Notes: generated from the sequence alone by a model not told the origin. DNA of 64,000 nucleotides from Pseudobutyrivibrio sp. ACV-2 (GCF_900107545.1 NZ_FNQZ01000017.1:1-64000); one strand, 5' to 3'. Shown: positions 7,021 to 16,293, counted from the first letter of the stretch. A program made the numbers and translations.

Positions 7021-8118
7021 TTAACGCTTTACTCTGGCGCCGGCGCCGCCCATGATGGCTTCTACTTCGGCACAGGTGGCCATGGTGGTGTCGCCTGGTG
7101 TTGTCATGGCGAGGGCTCCGTGGGCTGTTCCGTACTCTACGGCCTTTGAGGCATCGCCTGTGGTCATGAGTCCGTATACAAGGCCTGATGCAAATGAATC
7201 ACCGCCGCCTACTCTATCGAGAATCTCAAGTCCCTTGTAGTCCTTGGCCTTGAAAATCTCACCATCTGCCCAGCAAAGTGCAGACCAGTCGTTGACTGTG
7301 GCAGTCTTTACTGTACGAAGAGTGGTAGCTACTACCTTGAAGTTTGGATAAACCTTTGCTGCTTCATCTATCATCTTCTTGTAGCCTTCAATGTTTAACT
7401 CCTTAAGGTTGGCATCGTTTCCTTCGATTTCAAAACCAAGGCAGGCTGTGAAGTCTTCTTCGTTTCCAATCATCACATCCACGTACTTTGCGATTTCTTT
7501 ATTTACTTCTTGAGCCTTTGCCTGACCGCCGATGGCAGACCACATTGAAGCTCTGTAGTTTAAGTCGTAGGATACGATAGTTCCATATTTTTTTGCGGTC
7601 TTGATAGCCTTTATTACGGTGTCTGCAGATGTTTCAGAAAGAGCTGCATAAATACCGCCAGTGTGGAACCATCTTACACCAAGCTCACCAAAGATATAGT
7701 CAAAATCAAAATCTTCAGCTGTGGCCTGAGAAATAGCTGTGTTTGCTCTATCCGAACAGCTAAGTGCGCCTCTAATTCCAAAGCCACGCTCAACAAAATT
7801 AATTCCGTTTCTGCACTCTCTTCCGATACCATCTGTCTTTTTCCAATTGATAAGCTTTGTGTCTACGCCACCCTGGAGGATGAAGTCTTCCACAAGATGT
7901 CCTACTTCATTATCTGCAAAGGAAGTAATGACAGCTGTATCCATGCCAAAGCATCTGCGAAGTCCACGGATTACGTTATATTCTCCGCCACCTTCCCATA
8001 CCTTAAACTCTCTGGCTGTGCGGATGCGGCCTTCGCCTGGATCAAAGCGCAGCATTACCTCACCTAAAGATACAGCATCATATTTACAATCTTTTTTGTC
8101 TCTTAAATTCAAGTTCAT
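7021..8118 (-). CDS. kdgK: 2-dehydro-3-deoxygluconokinase (KDG kinase)
   Basis: A PfkB/ribokinase-family sugar kinase that phosphorylates 2-keto-3-deoxygluconate to KDPG, the substrate of KdgA encoded at the head of the same operon. The PfkB glycine motif near the sugar site (WEGGGEYNV) and the C-terminal catalytic GGGDSFASGL are present. The ATG at 8118 was chosen because aggagagag lies just upstream; the frame is open further 5' but runs into a long inverted repeat. Length about 365 residues, slightly above the usual ~340. Last gene of the operon, separated from uxaC by a 136-bp hairpin element. Confidence 0.9.
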   Translation of the reverse strand: MNLNLRDKKDCKYDAVSLGEVMLRFDPGEGRIRTAREFKVWEGGGEYNVIRGLRRCFGMDTAVITSFADNEVGHLVEDFILQGGVDTKLINWKKTDGIGRECRNGINFVERGFGIRGALSCSDRANTAISQATAEDFDFDYIFGELGVRWFHTGGIYAALSETSADTVIKAIKTAKKYGTIVSYDLNYRASMWSAIGGQAKAQEVNKEIAKYVDVMIGNEEDFTACLGFEIEGNDANLKELNIEGYKKMIDEAAKVYPNFKVVATTLRTVKTATVNDWSALCWADGEIFKAKDYKGLEILDRVGGGDSFASGLVYGLMTTGDASKAVEYGTAHGALAMTTPGDTTMATCAEVEAIMGGAGARVKR

Positions 8119-8150
8119 TATTCTCTCTCCTAGTCCGAGTCCGCTGTCCA

Positions 8151-8286
8151 AAAGGGCCATGCTACATCTCACATGTCGCCACGCTCTCGCTCTTTCCAGA
8201 ACGTAGCCACACTAAATTCGCGCAAGCGCTCATTAAGTGTAGACGTTCTTCTATGGGCTCCATTGTGAGATGTAGCATGCCCCTTT
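8151..8286. repeat. Long intercistronic inverted repeat between uxaC and kdgK
   Basis: The arms aaaggg-ccatgctacatctcaca (8151-8173) and their near-perfect complement at 8264-8286 (one mismatch in 23) enclose an inner stem agaacgt...acact / agtgt...acgttct. In the operon mRNA this would fold into a stable stem about 30 bp long with a nested hairpin. No coding potential. Confidence 0.75.
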
Positions 8287-8308
8287 CGGGCAGCTCATCT
8301 ATATGTTG

Positions 8309-9709
8309 TTAAAAGTTGAAATAATCTACGGCGTTGGTTCCGCATATGCGTTTTACGAGTGTAGCAAGATATGCTTCGTCGTTTGGATATTCGCCGTTTT
8401 CTACCCAAGTTCCTATCTTGTTGCACAGGATGCGACGGTAGAGTTCGTGGCGTGGGAATGAAAGGAAGCTACGGGAGTCTGTGAGCATTCCAACTGATGT
8501 GGAAATAAGTCCTGTGTCGGACATAGACTCGATTTGTCTTTCCATTCCGTTTTTATGGTCGCAGAACCACCAGGCTGCACCAAGCTGCACCTTACCCTTT
8601 ATTCCTGACTCGTTGCTGCAGAAGGTTCCAGCCATAGCCGCAAGCATTTCTGTATCCTTTGGATTCAGGCAGTAAAGAATAGTCTTTGGCAACTCGTCGT
8701 TTTCATCCATTGCTGAAAGGAGTGCTGCAAGCTGTGGTGCATAGTTGAAATCGTTTAATGCATCAAAGCCTGTGTCAGGGCCAAGTGTCTTGAAGAAACG
8801 CGCTGAATTGTTTCTGATGGCGCCAATGTGCAGCTGCATTACAATGCCTCGCTTTGCGTACATACGGCCAAGTTCTGTAAGCATGTAGCCTCGGAATTTA
8901 CCTTCCTGCTCTTCTGAAAGCTTTACGCCTGCAAGACGTATCTTTAAGATTTCATCTACTTCTCTTTTGTTTGTAGGAACAAAGAACAGACTTTCAAGGC
9001 TATGATCAGAAACTCTACATCCATTTTCCATAAAGAACTCTAACCGAAGTTCAAGAGCCTTAAGCAAGGATTCTGTGTCATCGATTCTGAATTCAACAAG
9101 CATGCTTAAATCATCGATGTAATTTTTGAAGCCTTCCTTTTCAATACCCAGAGCCTTTTCTGGACGAAAGCTTGGAAGTACCTTTATTTCAAAACCATCC
9201 TCACGGATTTTTTTGTGCCACTCAAGGCTATCCTTGGGATCGTCTGTAGTACAAAGGACAGACACATTTTGCATTCTAAGGAGATTTCTAACGGAGTATT
9301 CCTTCTGTCGTAATTTTGAATTACATTCATCCCAGATTTCCTTTGCGGTGTCTGGTGTAAGAGGCATTGTAATTCCAAAATATCTTTGGAGCTCAAGGTG
9401 AGTCCAGTGATATAGAGGATTGCCAATCAAATTCTGCACAGTATCTGCCCATGCAAGAAATTTATCAAATGGAGCCCCGTCTCCAGTGATAAGCTTTTCT
9501 GAAACACCATTGGCTCTCATGGCGCGCCACTTATAGTGGTCGCCACCAAGCCAAACCTCTGCCATATTGTCGAAACACTCATCCTCATAGATTTCTCTAG
9601 GGTTTAAGTGGTTGTGAAAATCAATAATTGGCTCATCTTTAACAGATGCAAACAGTTTCTTTGCCGTATCATTATAAAGGAGGAAATCATCGTCCATAAA
9701 CTTCATCAT
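8309..9709 (-). CDS. uxaC: Glucuronate isomerase
   Basis: Uronate isomerase of the amidohydrolase superfamily: converts D-glucuronate to D-fructuronate (or galacturonate to tagaturonate), the first cytoplasmic step of hexuronate breakdown. The 466-residue length fits the family. The N-terminal DFHNHLNP carries the metal-binding HxH. The start overlaps the uxuB stop by four bases, giving translational coupling; the second or fourth Met (MMKFM) could also be used. Order uxuA-uxuB-uxaC is a usual glucuronate arrangement. Confidence 0.93.
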   Translation of the reverse strand: MMKFMDDDFLLYNDTAKKLFASVKDEPIIDFHNHLNPREIYEDECFDNMAEVWLGGDHYKWRAMRANGVSEKLITGDGAPFDKFLAWADTVQNLIGNPLYHWTHLELQRYFGITMPLTPDTAKEIWDECNSKLRQKEYSVRNLLRMQNVSVLCTTDDPKDSLEWHKKIREDGFEIKVLPSFRPEKALGIEKEGFKNYIDDLSMLVEFRIDDTESLLKALELRLEFFMENGCRVSDHSLESLFFVPTNKREVDEILKIRLAGVKLSEEQEGKFRGYMLTELGRMYAKRGIVMQLHIGAIRNNSARFFKTLGPDTGFDALNDFNYAPQLAALLSAMDENDELPKTILYCLNPKDTEMLAAMAGTFCSNESGIKGKVQLGAAWWFCDHKNGMERQIESMSDTGLISTSVGMLTDSRSFLSFPRHELYRRILCNKIGTWVENGEYPNDEAYLATLVKRICGTNAVDYFNF

Positions 9710-11202
9710 ACTGCCTCTAATTCCTTTCTGATATTACCCTGGCCCTTCATCTTTGAATATACTTCAAGGATTCTCTTGCCCATGGTGTCTTCATATAAAT
9801 CAACGCCAAATACGTCTTTACGTTTTAATACATCCTTTGCAGGAAGACCCTTCAATTCCTCAAGAAGTGGGTCTGGGCTCTGCTCAAAAGACTTACCTTC
9901 GTCATCAATTCCTTCGAGGTATCTTAAGTAACCAGCCAATACAAGTGTTACCACCTTAAGATTTTCTGTAGAAAGTGATGAGTTGCTTCTATATGCTTTG
10001 ATTGTCTCTCCGAAACGAATTGGAAGCTTCTGTGATGTATCGCAGGCAATTCGCTGTGGAGTATCTGGCATAAATGGATTCGGAAGTCGCTTTGTAAGCA
10101 CAGCATTTAAGAACTTTTCTGGAGAAAGTACCTTAGGGTCCACTACTACCTTCATTCCCTCTTCCTTACCAAGCTTTGTCACGAGCTTCTTTAAGGCCTC
10201 ATCATCCATTTCATCATGGATTGTGTCATAACCAAGGAGACATCCAAAGATGGCCAGTGCTGTGTGAAGTGGATTTAAGCATGTGCAAACCTTCATCTTT
10301 TCAGTCTTATCTACTGTCTCTCTGTCTGTAAAAATGATGCCAGCCTTTTCAAGGGCTGGGCGGCCATTAGGGAATAAATCCTCCACTACCAGGTATTCTG
10401 TCTCCTCCGCATTTACGAAGTTGGCTACATAGGTGTGCTTGCTGGTAACTATTGGCTCTGCGCCTTCAACGCCATCATCGATAAGCATCTGCTTTACTGT
10501 GTCATCTGGTCTTGGTGTGATTTTATCAATCATTGTGAGTGGAAATGCAACTAGAGATGGAGTTTCAAGATAGCTAACAAATCCTGCATCACATTTGCCC
10601 TCCTTGAACCACTCCTGTGCAAGCTCAAGCACTGCCTCTTTAAGCTTGTCTCCATTGTGTGAGCAGTTGTCCATGCTGACGATAGAAATAGGAAGGCTAC
10701 CCGCCTTGTATCTTTCTAAGATAAGACCTACTACCTTTGTCATATAAGCTCTGGTCTTATAGCCTTTTTCTGTGATTGTAAAGCTTACCATCTGAAGTGA
10801 TGGAGCTCTAAAGATTTCACGAAGTCGCTCAATTTCTTTTTCGTTATCCTCATCAAGAATGCAGGATTCTGCAATTGAACCTACTACTGTTTTTTCTACG
10901 CTTCCGTCTGCCTTTAGTGTTGCAAGGATGCTTAGGTTGTCACATGGTCTGTTGTACTTTTCGATGATTTCATAATCATAGCCTTCAGCTACAATGAGAC
11001 CTGTATCTAAAACGCCCTCATTTAAAAGCTTCTCTACCGCATTTGCCTGGAAGGCTCTGAAAATATTACCTGCACCAAAGTGAATCCATGTAGGATTTGA
11101 CTTCGTATTTGCGATAATTGTTTCTCTGTCATATTGAGGAAGCTTATAGCCTTTTTCCTCCCAAGCCTTTCTATCCTTCAATCCTTCATTTGTAAGTTTC
11201 AT
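9706..11202 (-). CDS. uxuB: Fructuronate reductase (mannitol dehydrogenase family)
   Basis: Long-chain mannitol dehydrogenase-type enzyme that reduces D-fructuronate to D-mannonate with NADH. The nucleotide-binding stretch WIHFGAGNIFRAFQ lies at about residues 38-51, and VSMDNCSHNGDKL with the later K-motif region FVNAEETEYLVVED is family-typical. 498 residues. It starts six bases after the uxuA stop and overlaps uxaC at its end, so the three genes form one translational block. UxuB is preferred to UxaB (tagaturonate reductase) because mannonate dehydratase, not altronate dehydratase, is encoded next to it. Confidence 0.88.
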   Translation of the reverse strand: MKLTNEGLKDRKAWEEKGYKLPQYDRETIIANTKSNPTWIHFGAGNIFRAFQANAVEKLLNEGVLDTGLIVAEGYDYEIIEKYNRPCDNLSILATLKADGSVEKTVVGSIAESCILDEDNEKEIERLREIFRAPSLQMVSFTITEKGYKTRAYMTKVVGLILERYKAGSLPISIVSMDNCSHNGDKLKEAVLELAQEWFKEGKCDAGFVSYLETPSLVAFPLTMIDKITPRPDDTVKQMLIDDGVEGAEPIVTSKHTYVANFVNAEETEYLVVEDLFPNGRPALEKAGIIFTDRETVDKTEKMKVCTCLNPLHTALAIFGCLLGYDTIHDEMDDEALKKLVTKLGKEEGMKVVVDPKVLSPEKFLNAVLTKRLPNPFMPDTPQRIACDTSQKLPIRFGETIKAYRSNSSLSTENLKVVTLVLAGYLRYLEGIDDEGKSFEQSPDPLLEELKGLPAKDVLKRKDVFGVDLYEDTMGKRILEVYSKMKGQGNIRKELEAV

Positions 11203-11208
11203 TTCCCA

Positions 11209-12282
11209 TTAACCCCTTTTACTATTCTTCTCGATTGCTTCCCACAATCCATTGATATATGTTGCACCAAGTGCTCTGTCATAAAGTCCGTATCCAGGCA
11301 TAGCCTTTTCACCCCAAATCATACGACCATGATCTGGGCGGATTGGACCTGTAAATCCGATATCATAAAGTGCCTTTACGATTTCATACATATCAAAGCT
11401 TCCATCGCTTGAAAGATGTGCAGCCTCCTCGAAATCTGTTGGTGTATTAAACTTAAGATTTCTTACATGTGCAAAATGAATACGTCCCTTAAGACTTCTA
11501 ATCATTGCTGGTAAATCATTTTCAAGGTTTGTTCCATATGAACCTGAGCAGAAGGTTACACCATTGTGTGGGTTATCTACCATCTTCATCATTCTCTGGA
11601 TATTCTCCTGATTTATAATGATACGTGGAAGACCAAATACAGGCCATGCTGGGTCATCTGGATGAATAGCCATGTTGATATCATATTCATCACAGACTGG
11701 CATGATTCTCTCTAAGAAATATTTGAGGTTTTCAAATAAGTCTTCATCTGTTACATCCTTGTATTCCTCAAAAAGTTCTTTAACATGAGCAAGTCTATCT
11801 GGCTCCCAACCTGGCATCACTGAACCGTTTGTATCACCTGCGATAGAGTTAAACATTTCCTCTGGAACCAACGCATCTACGGCCTCCTGTGTGTATGCAA
11901 GCACTGTAGAACCATCTGGTCTTTTTCTTGCAAGCTCTGTTCTAGTCCAGTCAAACACTGGCATGAAGTTATAGCACACAAGGTGGATGTCTTCCTCACC
12001 AAGGTTTCTCAATGTCTCAATATAGTTATCAATTAACTGATCACGGCTTGGCTTGCCAAGCTTGATATCCTCATGTACATTTACACTTTCAATACCTGCT
12101 ACCTTAAGGCCTGCTGCCTCAACCTCTGCCTTCATGGCCTTGATGCGCTCGCGGCTCCATACTTCGCCTGGCTTGGTGTCATACAATGTAGTGATTACAC
12201 CTGTTACTCCAGGGATTTGTCTAATTTGCTCCAAGGTTACGGTATCAAAATCCTTTCCGTACCATCTAAGTGTCATTTCCAT
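11209..12282 (-). CDS. uxuA: Mannonate dehydratase
   Basis: Dehydrates D-mannonate to 2-keto-3-deoxygluconate, the KdgK substrate. A TIM-barrel UxuA protein of 357 residues, starting MEMTLRWYG; this ATG (12282) has ggagg eight bases upstream, whereas the open frame further 5' begins with a TTG inside that SD. Family landmarks include NMAIHPDDPAWPVFGLPRI, TFCSGSYG and IHFAHVRNL, where metal and substrate residues lie. Preceded by a large inverted repeat that separates it from kdgA. Confidence 0.94.
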   Translation of the reverse strand: MEMTLRWYGKDFDTVTLEQIRQIPGVTGVITTLYDTKPGEVWSRERIKAMKAEVEAAGLKVAGIESVNVHEDIKLGKPSRDQLIDNYIETLRNLGEEDIHLVCYNFMPVFDWTRTELARKRPDGSTVLAYTQEAVDALVPEEMFNSIAGDTNGSVMPGWEPDRLAHVKELFEEYKDVTDEDLFENLKYFLERIMPVCDEYDINMAIHPDDPAWPVFGLPRIIINQENIQRMMKMVDNPHNGVTFCSGSYGTNLENDLPAMIRSLKGRIHFAHVRNLKFNTPTDFEEAAHLSSDGSFDMYEIVKALYDIGFTGPIRPDHGRMIWGEKAMPGYGLYDRALGATYINGLWEAIEKNSKRG

Positions 12283-12310
12283 TTTTCTATCCTCCAAAGG
12301 TTATCTCTCG

Positions 12311-12470
12311 CCTGTAAGAATACAATGTGGCAGCCTAGGTTATCTCTCGCCTGTTACGCTATCAAGCTTTATATCTCTACGGTCAGCTTAGAATGCTTCC
12401 CTTAAGAGACATAAATCTTGACAGCTACAGGCTATATGTACGCTGTGTAGCCACATTGTATTCTTACAGG
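12311..12470. repeat. Long intercistronic inverted repeat between kdgA and uxuA
   Basis: A perfect 21-bp arm (cctgtaagaatacaatgtgg plus c, 12311-12331) faces its complement at 12450-12470. Nested direct repeats are present: ggttatctctcgcctgt at ~12299 and ~12338, and acaggctat-tgtacgctgtg at ~12427 and ~12466. No ORF. Fills most of the 217-bp gap. Confidence 0.8.
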
Positions 12471-12499
12471 CTATTTGTACGCTGTGTAAATAGCAGTCT

Positions 12500-13141
12500 T
12501 TATCCACGCACTTCTCTTACGATGTCTGAAGCTTCGTGGGTTAGGGTTTTGATGGCCTCGAAGTTGCCTGACGCGATAAGGTCTCCCTTTACCATCCATG
12601 TACCACCACAGGCTACGATGCGGTTGTATTTTAAGTAGTCGCGGACGTTTTCTTTGTTGATGCCACCTGTTGGCATGAAGTGAAGCTTTGTGTATGGTGC
12701 TGAAACGGCTTTGATCATTGGAAGGCCACCGGCTGGCTCGGCTGGGAAGAACTTTACAAAATCAAGTCCAAGCTCCATTGCCTGCTCCATTTCTCCTGGT
12801 GTCTGAACACCTGGACAAACTGGATAGCCTTTTTCGATACAGTAATGTACAACAGTTGGATTGAAGCCTGGTGCAACGATGAATTTTGCTCCTGCTGCCA
12901 TAGCTCTGTCTACCTGCTCTGTTGTAAGTACTGTTCCTGCACCTACTAGCATATCAGGGAAGTCATGTGATAAAATCTTGATTACTTCCTCTGCTGCTTC
13001 TGTTCTAAATGTAACCTCAGCTGCTGGAAGACCACCATCCATAAGTGCCTGTCCAAGTGCGTGTGCATCTTTGGCGTCTTCTAAAACAACTACTGGGATT
13101 ATTCCTATTTTTTCGAATTTGTTTTTGATTTCCTCGTACAT
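12500..13141 (-). CDS. kdgA: KDPG/KHG aldolase
   Basis: Class I aldolase that splits 2-keto-3-deoxy-6-phosphogluconate into pyruvate and glyceraldehyde-3-phosphate, the last step of the pathway encoded here. 213 residues, the usual length. Family motifs: GGLPAAEVTFRT (general-base Glu), VGAGTVLT, ApGFNPTVV and DFVKFFPAE with the Schiff-base Lys near residue 131, then MPTGGIN. Strong SD gaaggagaag. First gene of the operon, with a palindromic interspersed repeat just upstream. Confidence 0.93.
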   Translation of the reverse strand: MYEEIKNKFEKIGIIPVVVLEDAKDAHALGQALMDGGLPAAEVTFRTEAAEEVIKILSHDFPDMLVGAGTVLTTEQVDRAMAAGAKFIVAPGFNPTVVHYCIEKGYPVCPGVQTPGEMEQAMELGLDFVKFFPAEPAGGLPMIKAVSAPYTKLHFMPTGGINKENVRDYLKYNRIVACGGTWMVKGDLIASGNFEAIKTLTHEASDIVREVRG

Positions 13142-13152
13142 TTTTCTTCTCC

Positions 13153-13260
13153 TTCTTCAGGTGTAGCCCTCATCAGTCAGCTGAGCGCTGACAGCTTCCC
13201 ACTCGCCGTGGTTGCAGATAACGCTAAAGCATTATCTCATCCCCACAGGGGGAAGCCTTT
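13153..13260. repeat. Interspersed hairpin repeat (copy upstream of kdgA)
   Basis: Contains the palindrome agataacgctaaagcattat (13216-13237) flanked by cctcatc and cttccc/ggggaag arms. The core is identical over about 30 bases to the element at 25083-25166. It resembles the short MITE-like hairpins that end in cttcccctcaaggggaag, found scattered in gut Firmicutes. Confidence 0.7.
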
Positions 13261-13373
13261 TGGTTTTTGGTTACCTTTTATGTGTATAAGGATACAGGCT
13301 GAGGCTATTTTTTTGTATTGTTGAGGTTGCGGGGTACATTGCAAAATTTGCTATTGTATGCTACTTTTATAAT

Positions 13374-14255
13374 ATGAAAAAGAATATAAAATCAGAATTT
13401 AGTACAAGACAATATATGCTTTCCAGGGACTTTGAGATCTATTATTACAGTGACAGCAAGCTTCCTGATGTGCACGCCCACACTCATGATTACTATGAGT
13501 TTTACTTCTTCATCGATGGTCACATCATCATGCACATCGATGGCAAAGAGTTCACTCCTACACCTGGCACACTCATTATCATCCCGCCTAAAATGAAGCA
13601 TTACGCCAGGCTTGTGGATGGTTCCATTCCGTATAGACGAATTGTTTTCTGGGTTACAAAAGCTTTCCTTGAAACTCTTTCCACCATCTCAAATGACTAT
13701 ATGTATCTGGCAGAAAAAACTAAGGATGACAGATTTTTTATCCATAAATTTACAGATATTGAGTTCAACACCATTCAGGGAAAGGTCTTTACACTTATTG
13801 ATGAGACCCACTCCAACAGGTTTGGCAAAGATGCCAAGATTCTATTATCCGTAAGTGATTTCATCCTCAGCATAAACAGAATGGTATATGAAGCTTTGAC
13901 TCCTGACGCAATTGATGAAGAATCAGATACACTTTATCAGAGCATCATCCAATACATAGAAAATCACATTGACGAATCTCTATCACTTGATATTTTGTCG
14001 GACAAGCTTCACGTCAGTAAATACCATATCTCCCATCTGTTTACGGAGACCAATGGAATGCCACTTCATAAATACATAACAAAAAAGCGCCTCGACATGT
14101 GTCGAGACGCCATTCTAAGCGGTCAGGATATTTCACTGGTTGCTGAAGCCTACGGCTTTGCAGATTATTCTGTTTTCTATCGTGCCTTTGTCAAAGAGTA
14201 CGGCAAATCACCTAAGAAATATCGTGATGAAATATTAAGAAACAATAATAGCTGA
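13374..14255 (+). CDS. AraC-family regulator, probably of the hexuronate operon
   Basis: 293 residues: N-terminal cupin sensor (HAHTHDYYEFYFFIDG, about 33-48; PGTLIIIPPKMKH, about 64-76) and C-terminal double HTH (about 190-288: SLDILSDKLHVSKYHISHLF and AEAYGFADYSVFYRAFVKEY). Divergent from kdgA across 232 bp, so it likely senses a uronate-derived sugar and controls that operon (inference from position). TATAAT lies directly against the ATG at 13374 and no SD is visible, so the transcript may be leaderless or the true start may be Met15. The 3' end overlaps the convergent aminotransferase gene by 21 bp. Confidence 0.85.
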   Translation: MKKNIKSEFSTRQYMLSRDFEIYYYSDSKLPDVHAHTHDYYEFYFFIDGHIIMHIDGKEFTPTPGTLIIIPPKMKHYARLVDGSIPYRRIVFWVTKAFLETLSTISNDYMYLAEKTKDDRFFIHKFTDIEFNTIQGKVFTLIDETHSNRFGKDAKILLSVSDFILSINRMVYEALTPDAIDEESDTLYQSIIQYIENHIDESLSLDILSDKLHVSKYHISHLFTETNGMPLHKYITKKRLDMCRDAILSGQDISLVAEAYGFADYSVFYRAFVKEYGKSPKKYRDEILRNNNS

Positions 14256-15395
14256 CTTCAGTCTGGCAAGGCCATCCTCAAGGGTGGCTTTGCTGCAGGC
14301 TACATTCATGCGCAAGAAATCCTTGCCACAATCACCATAAGCAGTGCCCGCTGAAAGATAAAGCCCTGTATCCTTGCGAATATTAGCTGCAAGCACCTTG
14401 CTGTTTATTCCAAGTGAGCTCACATCAATCCATAGTAAATATGTGGCATCTCCACGAACCACATGTAGCGCAGGGATATTTTCATCCACAAACGACTCCA
14501 CTCTTTTTCTATTTTCAAAGAGGTATTCTCTAACCTCGTCAACCCACTGTCCACCATGGTTAAAGGCAGCTACTGCTGCATGGGCAGCAAATACATTTGG
14601 CTCTGCCACCTCATCGGTGTTAATACCTCTCCATACCTTGTGACGCAGGAATTTGTTTGGCACAAAAATAGCTGCCGTCTGAATGCCAGGAATACTAAAG
14701 GTCTTGGTTGGGGCAATGCAGGTGATGCTAATATCCTTGCAGGTGTCTGAAACACTGGCAAATGGAACATAATCCTTACCAGGCTCTGTCAGGTCACAGT
14801 GAATCTCATCTGAAATGACAGTTACGCCATACTTAAATGCCAGTTCACCAACCTTTGCCAAATCCTCTTTGCTCCATATTTTGCCTACTGGATTGTGAGG
14901 ATTGCAAAGAATCATAAGGCTAGCCTGAGGATCTGACATTTTTGCCTCAAGGTCTACAAAATCCATGGAGTAAACGCCATTTTCATAATGCAATGGGCTC
15001 TCAAGTGGCTTGCAGCCGTTATTTACAATGCTATTGAAAAATATATTATATACAGGAGTCTGAATAATTACCTTTTCATTTGGAGTAGTTAGCTTACGCA
15101 CTATAGACGAGATGGCAGGTATTACACCTGTGCAAAACATCAGCCACTCTTTTTCAATTTCAAAATCGTGACGATTCTTCCACCAATTGATGTATGCCTC
15201 ATACCAGTCATCATTTACGTCTGTATATCCAAACACGCCCTCTGCCACACGCTGCTGCAACGCTTCAATGATTTCTGGTGCTGTCTGAAAATCCATATCA
15301 GCCACCCACATTGGGAGCTCGTTTTCAGCCACATCCCACTTCATTGAATCTGTGCCACGTCTGTTTACCGGTGCGTCAAAATTGTATTTGCCCAT
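14235..15395 (-). CDS. MalY/PatB-type PLP aminotransferase (cystathionine beta-lyase-like)
   Basis: A fold-type I PLP enzyme of 386 residues, the family length. PTKTFSIPG carries the Schiff-base lysine, SDEIHCDL the PLP Asp, and NPHNPVGKIW the substrate-side Asn. The start region (NRRGTDSMKWD, ELPMWVADMDF) is characteristic of the PatB/MalY group, which performs C-S beta-lyase or aminotransferase reactions. Downstream gene of a pair with the beta-helix protein at 15406 (10-bp gap). Exact substrate is not predictable. Confidence 0.88.
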   Translation of the reverse strand: MGKYNFDAPVNRRGTDSMKWDVAENELPMWVADMDFQTAPEIIEALQQRVAEGVFGYTDVNDDWYEAYINWWKNRHDFEIEKEWLMFCTGVIPAISSIVRKLTTPNEKVIIQTPVYNIFFNSIVNNGCKPLESPLHYENGVYSMDFVDLEAKMSDPQASLMILCNPHNPVGKIWSKEDLAKVGELAFKYGVTVISDEIHCDLTEPGKDYVPFASVSDTCKDISITCIAPTKTFSIPGIQTAAIFVPNKFLRHKVWRGINTDEVAEPNVFAAHAAVAAFNHGGQWVDEVREYLFENRKRVESFVDENIPALHVVRGDATYLLWIDVSSLGINSKVLAANIRKDTGLYLSAGTAYGDCGKDFLRMNVACSKATLEDGLARLKSAIIVS

Positions 15396-15405
15396 TTTAT
15401 GTCTC

Positions 15406-16293
15406 CTATTTTCTGTCTCGTCTCCACTCTACAACTTCTTCTTTTTTACCTACAGCCTGACAGGAAATAACTGTCTTGGCAGGATCAACTAAATCAGGCT
15501 CAACGATAAGTGTCTCAATTTCAGGAGCTGAGATTGTGCCGCTGATTGGATTGAATACACTGTCGATTTTTGTAGTGATTTCAGCATTTGCATTTTCCAC
15601 ATATTCAAATGCTAAGGTTGTATTAATAAGCTTGCAGTTTTTCATTGTAAGATTGTCGATGTAGCAGAAGCCCTGTAAGCTTTCGATAGTGCAATTTACA
15701 AATGTAAGGTTCTTTGAGTTCCAGCCTAAATATTCGCCACAGATGTATGAATCGTAAACTGTAACATTTTCTGTGTTCCAGAATGAGTCCTTTGAAAGAA
15801 GCACTGAATTTCTAACTGTGATATCTTTAGCACCGTCAAAGGAATAGTTGCCATCAAGCTTTAGTCCATCAACCTCGATGTTTTCAGAGTTCATAGCAAA
15901 ATAGTGACCCTTAGCTGAAACATTTTTAAGGGTAATGTTCTTGCAGTTCCAGAAGGTTTCCTCAGCATTTGTCAGCTGAACATTTTCAAGGGTAACTCCA
16001 TCACAGCGTCTAAAATTCTTTGGAGCTGTAATTAAAGAATCCTTTACCACGATATTGTTTGTATACCAAACACCTGAACGCCCCATCTCAAGCCAGTTAC
16101 AGTGCTCCACCTTGATATTGTTTGAATACCAGATTGGGTACTTGTATTTGAACTGAGAATCGTAAATCTCTATATTTTTGCTTTCCTTTAAAGGGGACTC
16201 TCCTTCATCAAAAATGGAGTCATAAATCTTTGCTCCATCCTCTGCATAAAGAGCTCGCTCACCTTTAAAAAACTGCTGTCTATATTCTTTCAT
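15406..16293 (-). CDS. DUF3737-like right-handed beta-helix protein
   Basis: A 295-residue protein made of regularly spaced turns such as NIEIYDSQF, NIKVEHCNW, NIVVKDSLI, NITLKNVSA, DITVRNSVL and NLTFVNCTI. This is a right-handed parallel beta-helix typical of DUF3737. No signal peptide, so probably cytoplasmic. Start set at the ATG at 16293 with ggaggttatt upstream; the frame is open 75 bases further 5'. Shares a transcript with the PatB-type enzyme. Biochemical function unknown. Confidence 0.8.
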   Translation of the reverse strand: MKEYRQQFFKGERALYAEDGAKIYDSIFDEGESPLKESKNIEIYDSQFKYKYPIWYSNNIKVEHCNWLEMGRSGVWYTNNIVVKDSLITAPKNFRRCDGVTLENVQLTNAEETFWNCKNITLKNVSAKGHYFAMNSENIEVDGLKLDGNYSFDGAKDITVRNSVLLSKDSFWNTENVTVYDSYICGEYLGWNSKNLTFVNCTIESLQGFCYIDNLTMKNCKLINTTLAFEYVENANAEITTKIDSVFNPISGTISAPEIETLIVEPDLVDPAKTVISCQAVGKKEEVVEWRRDRK

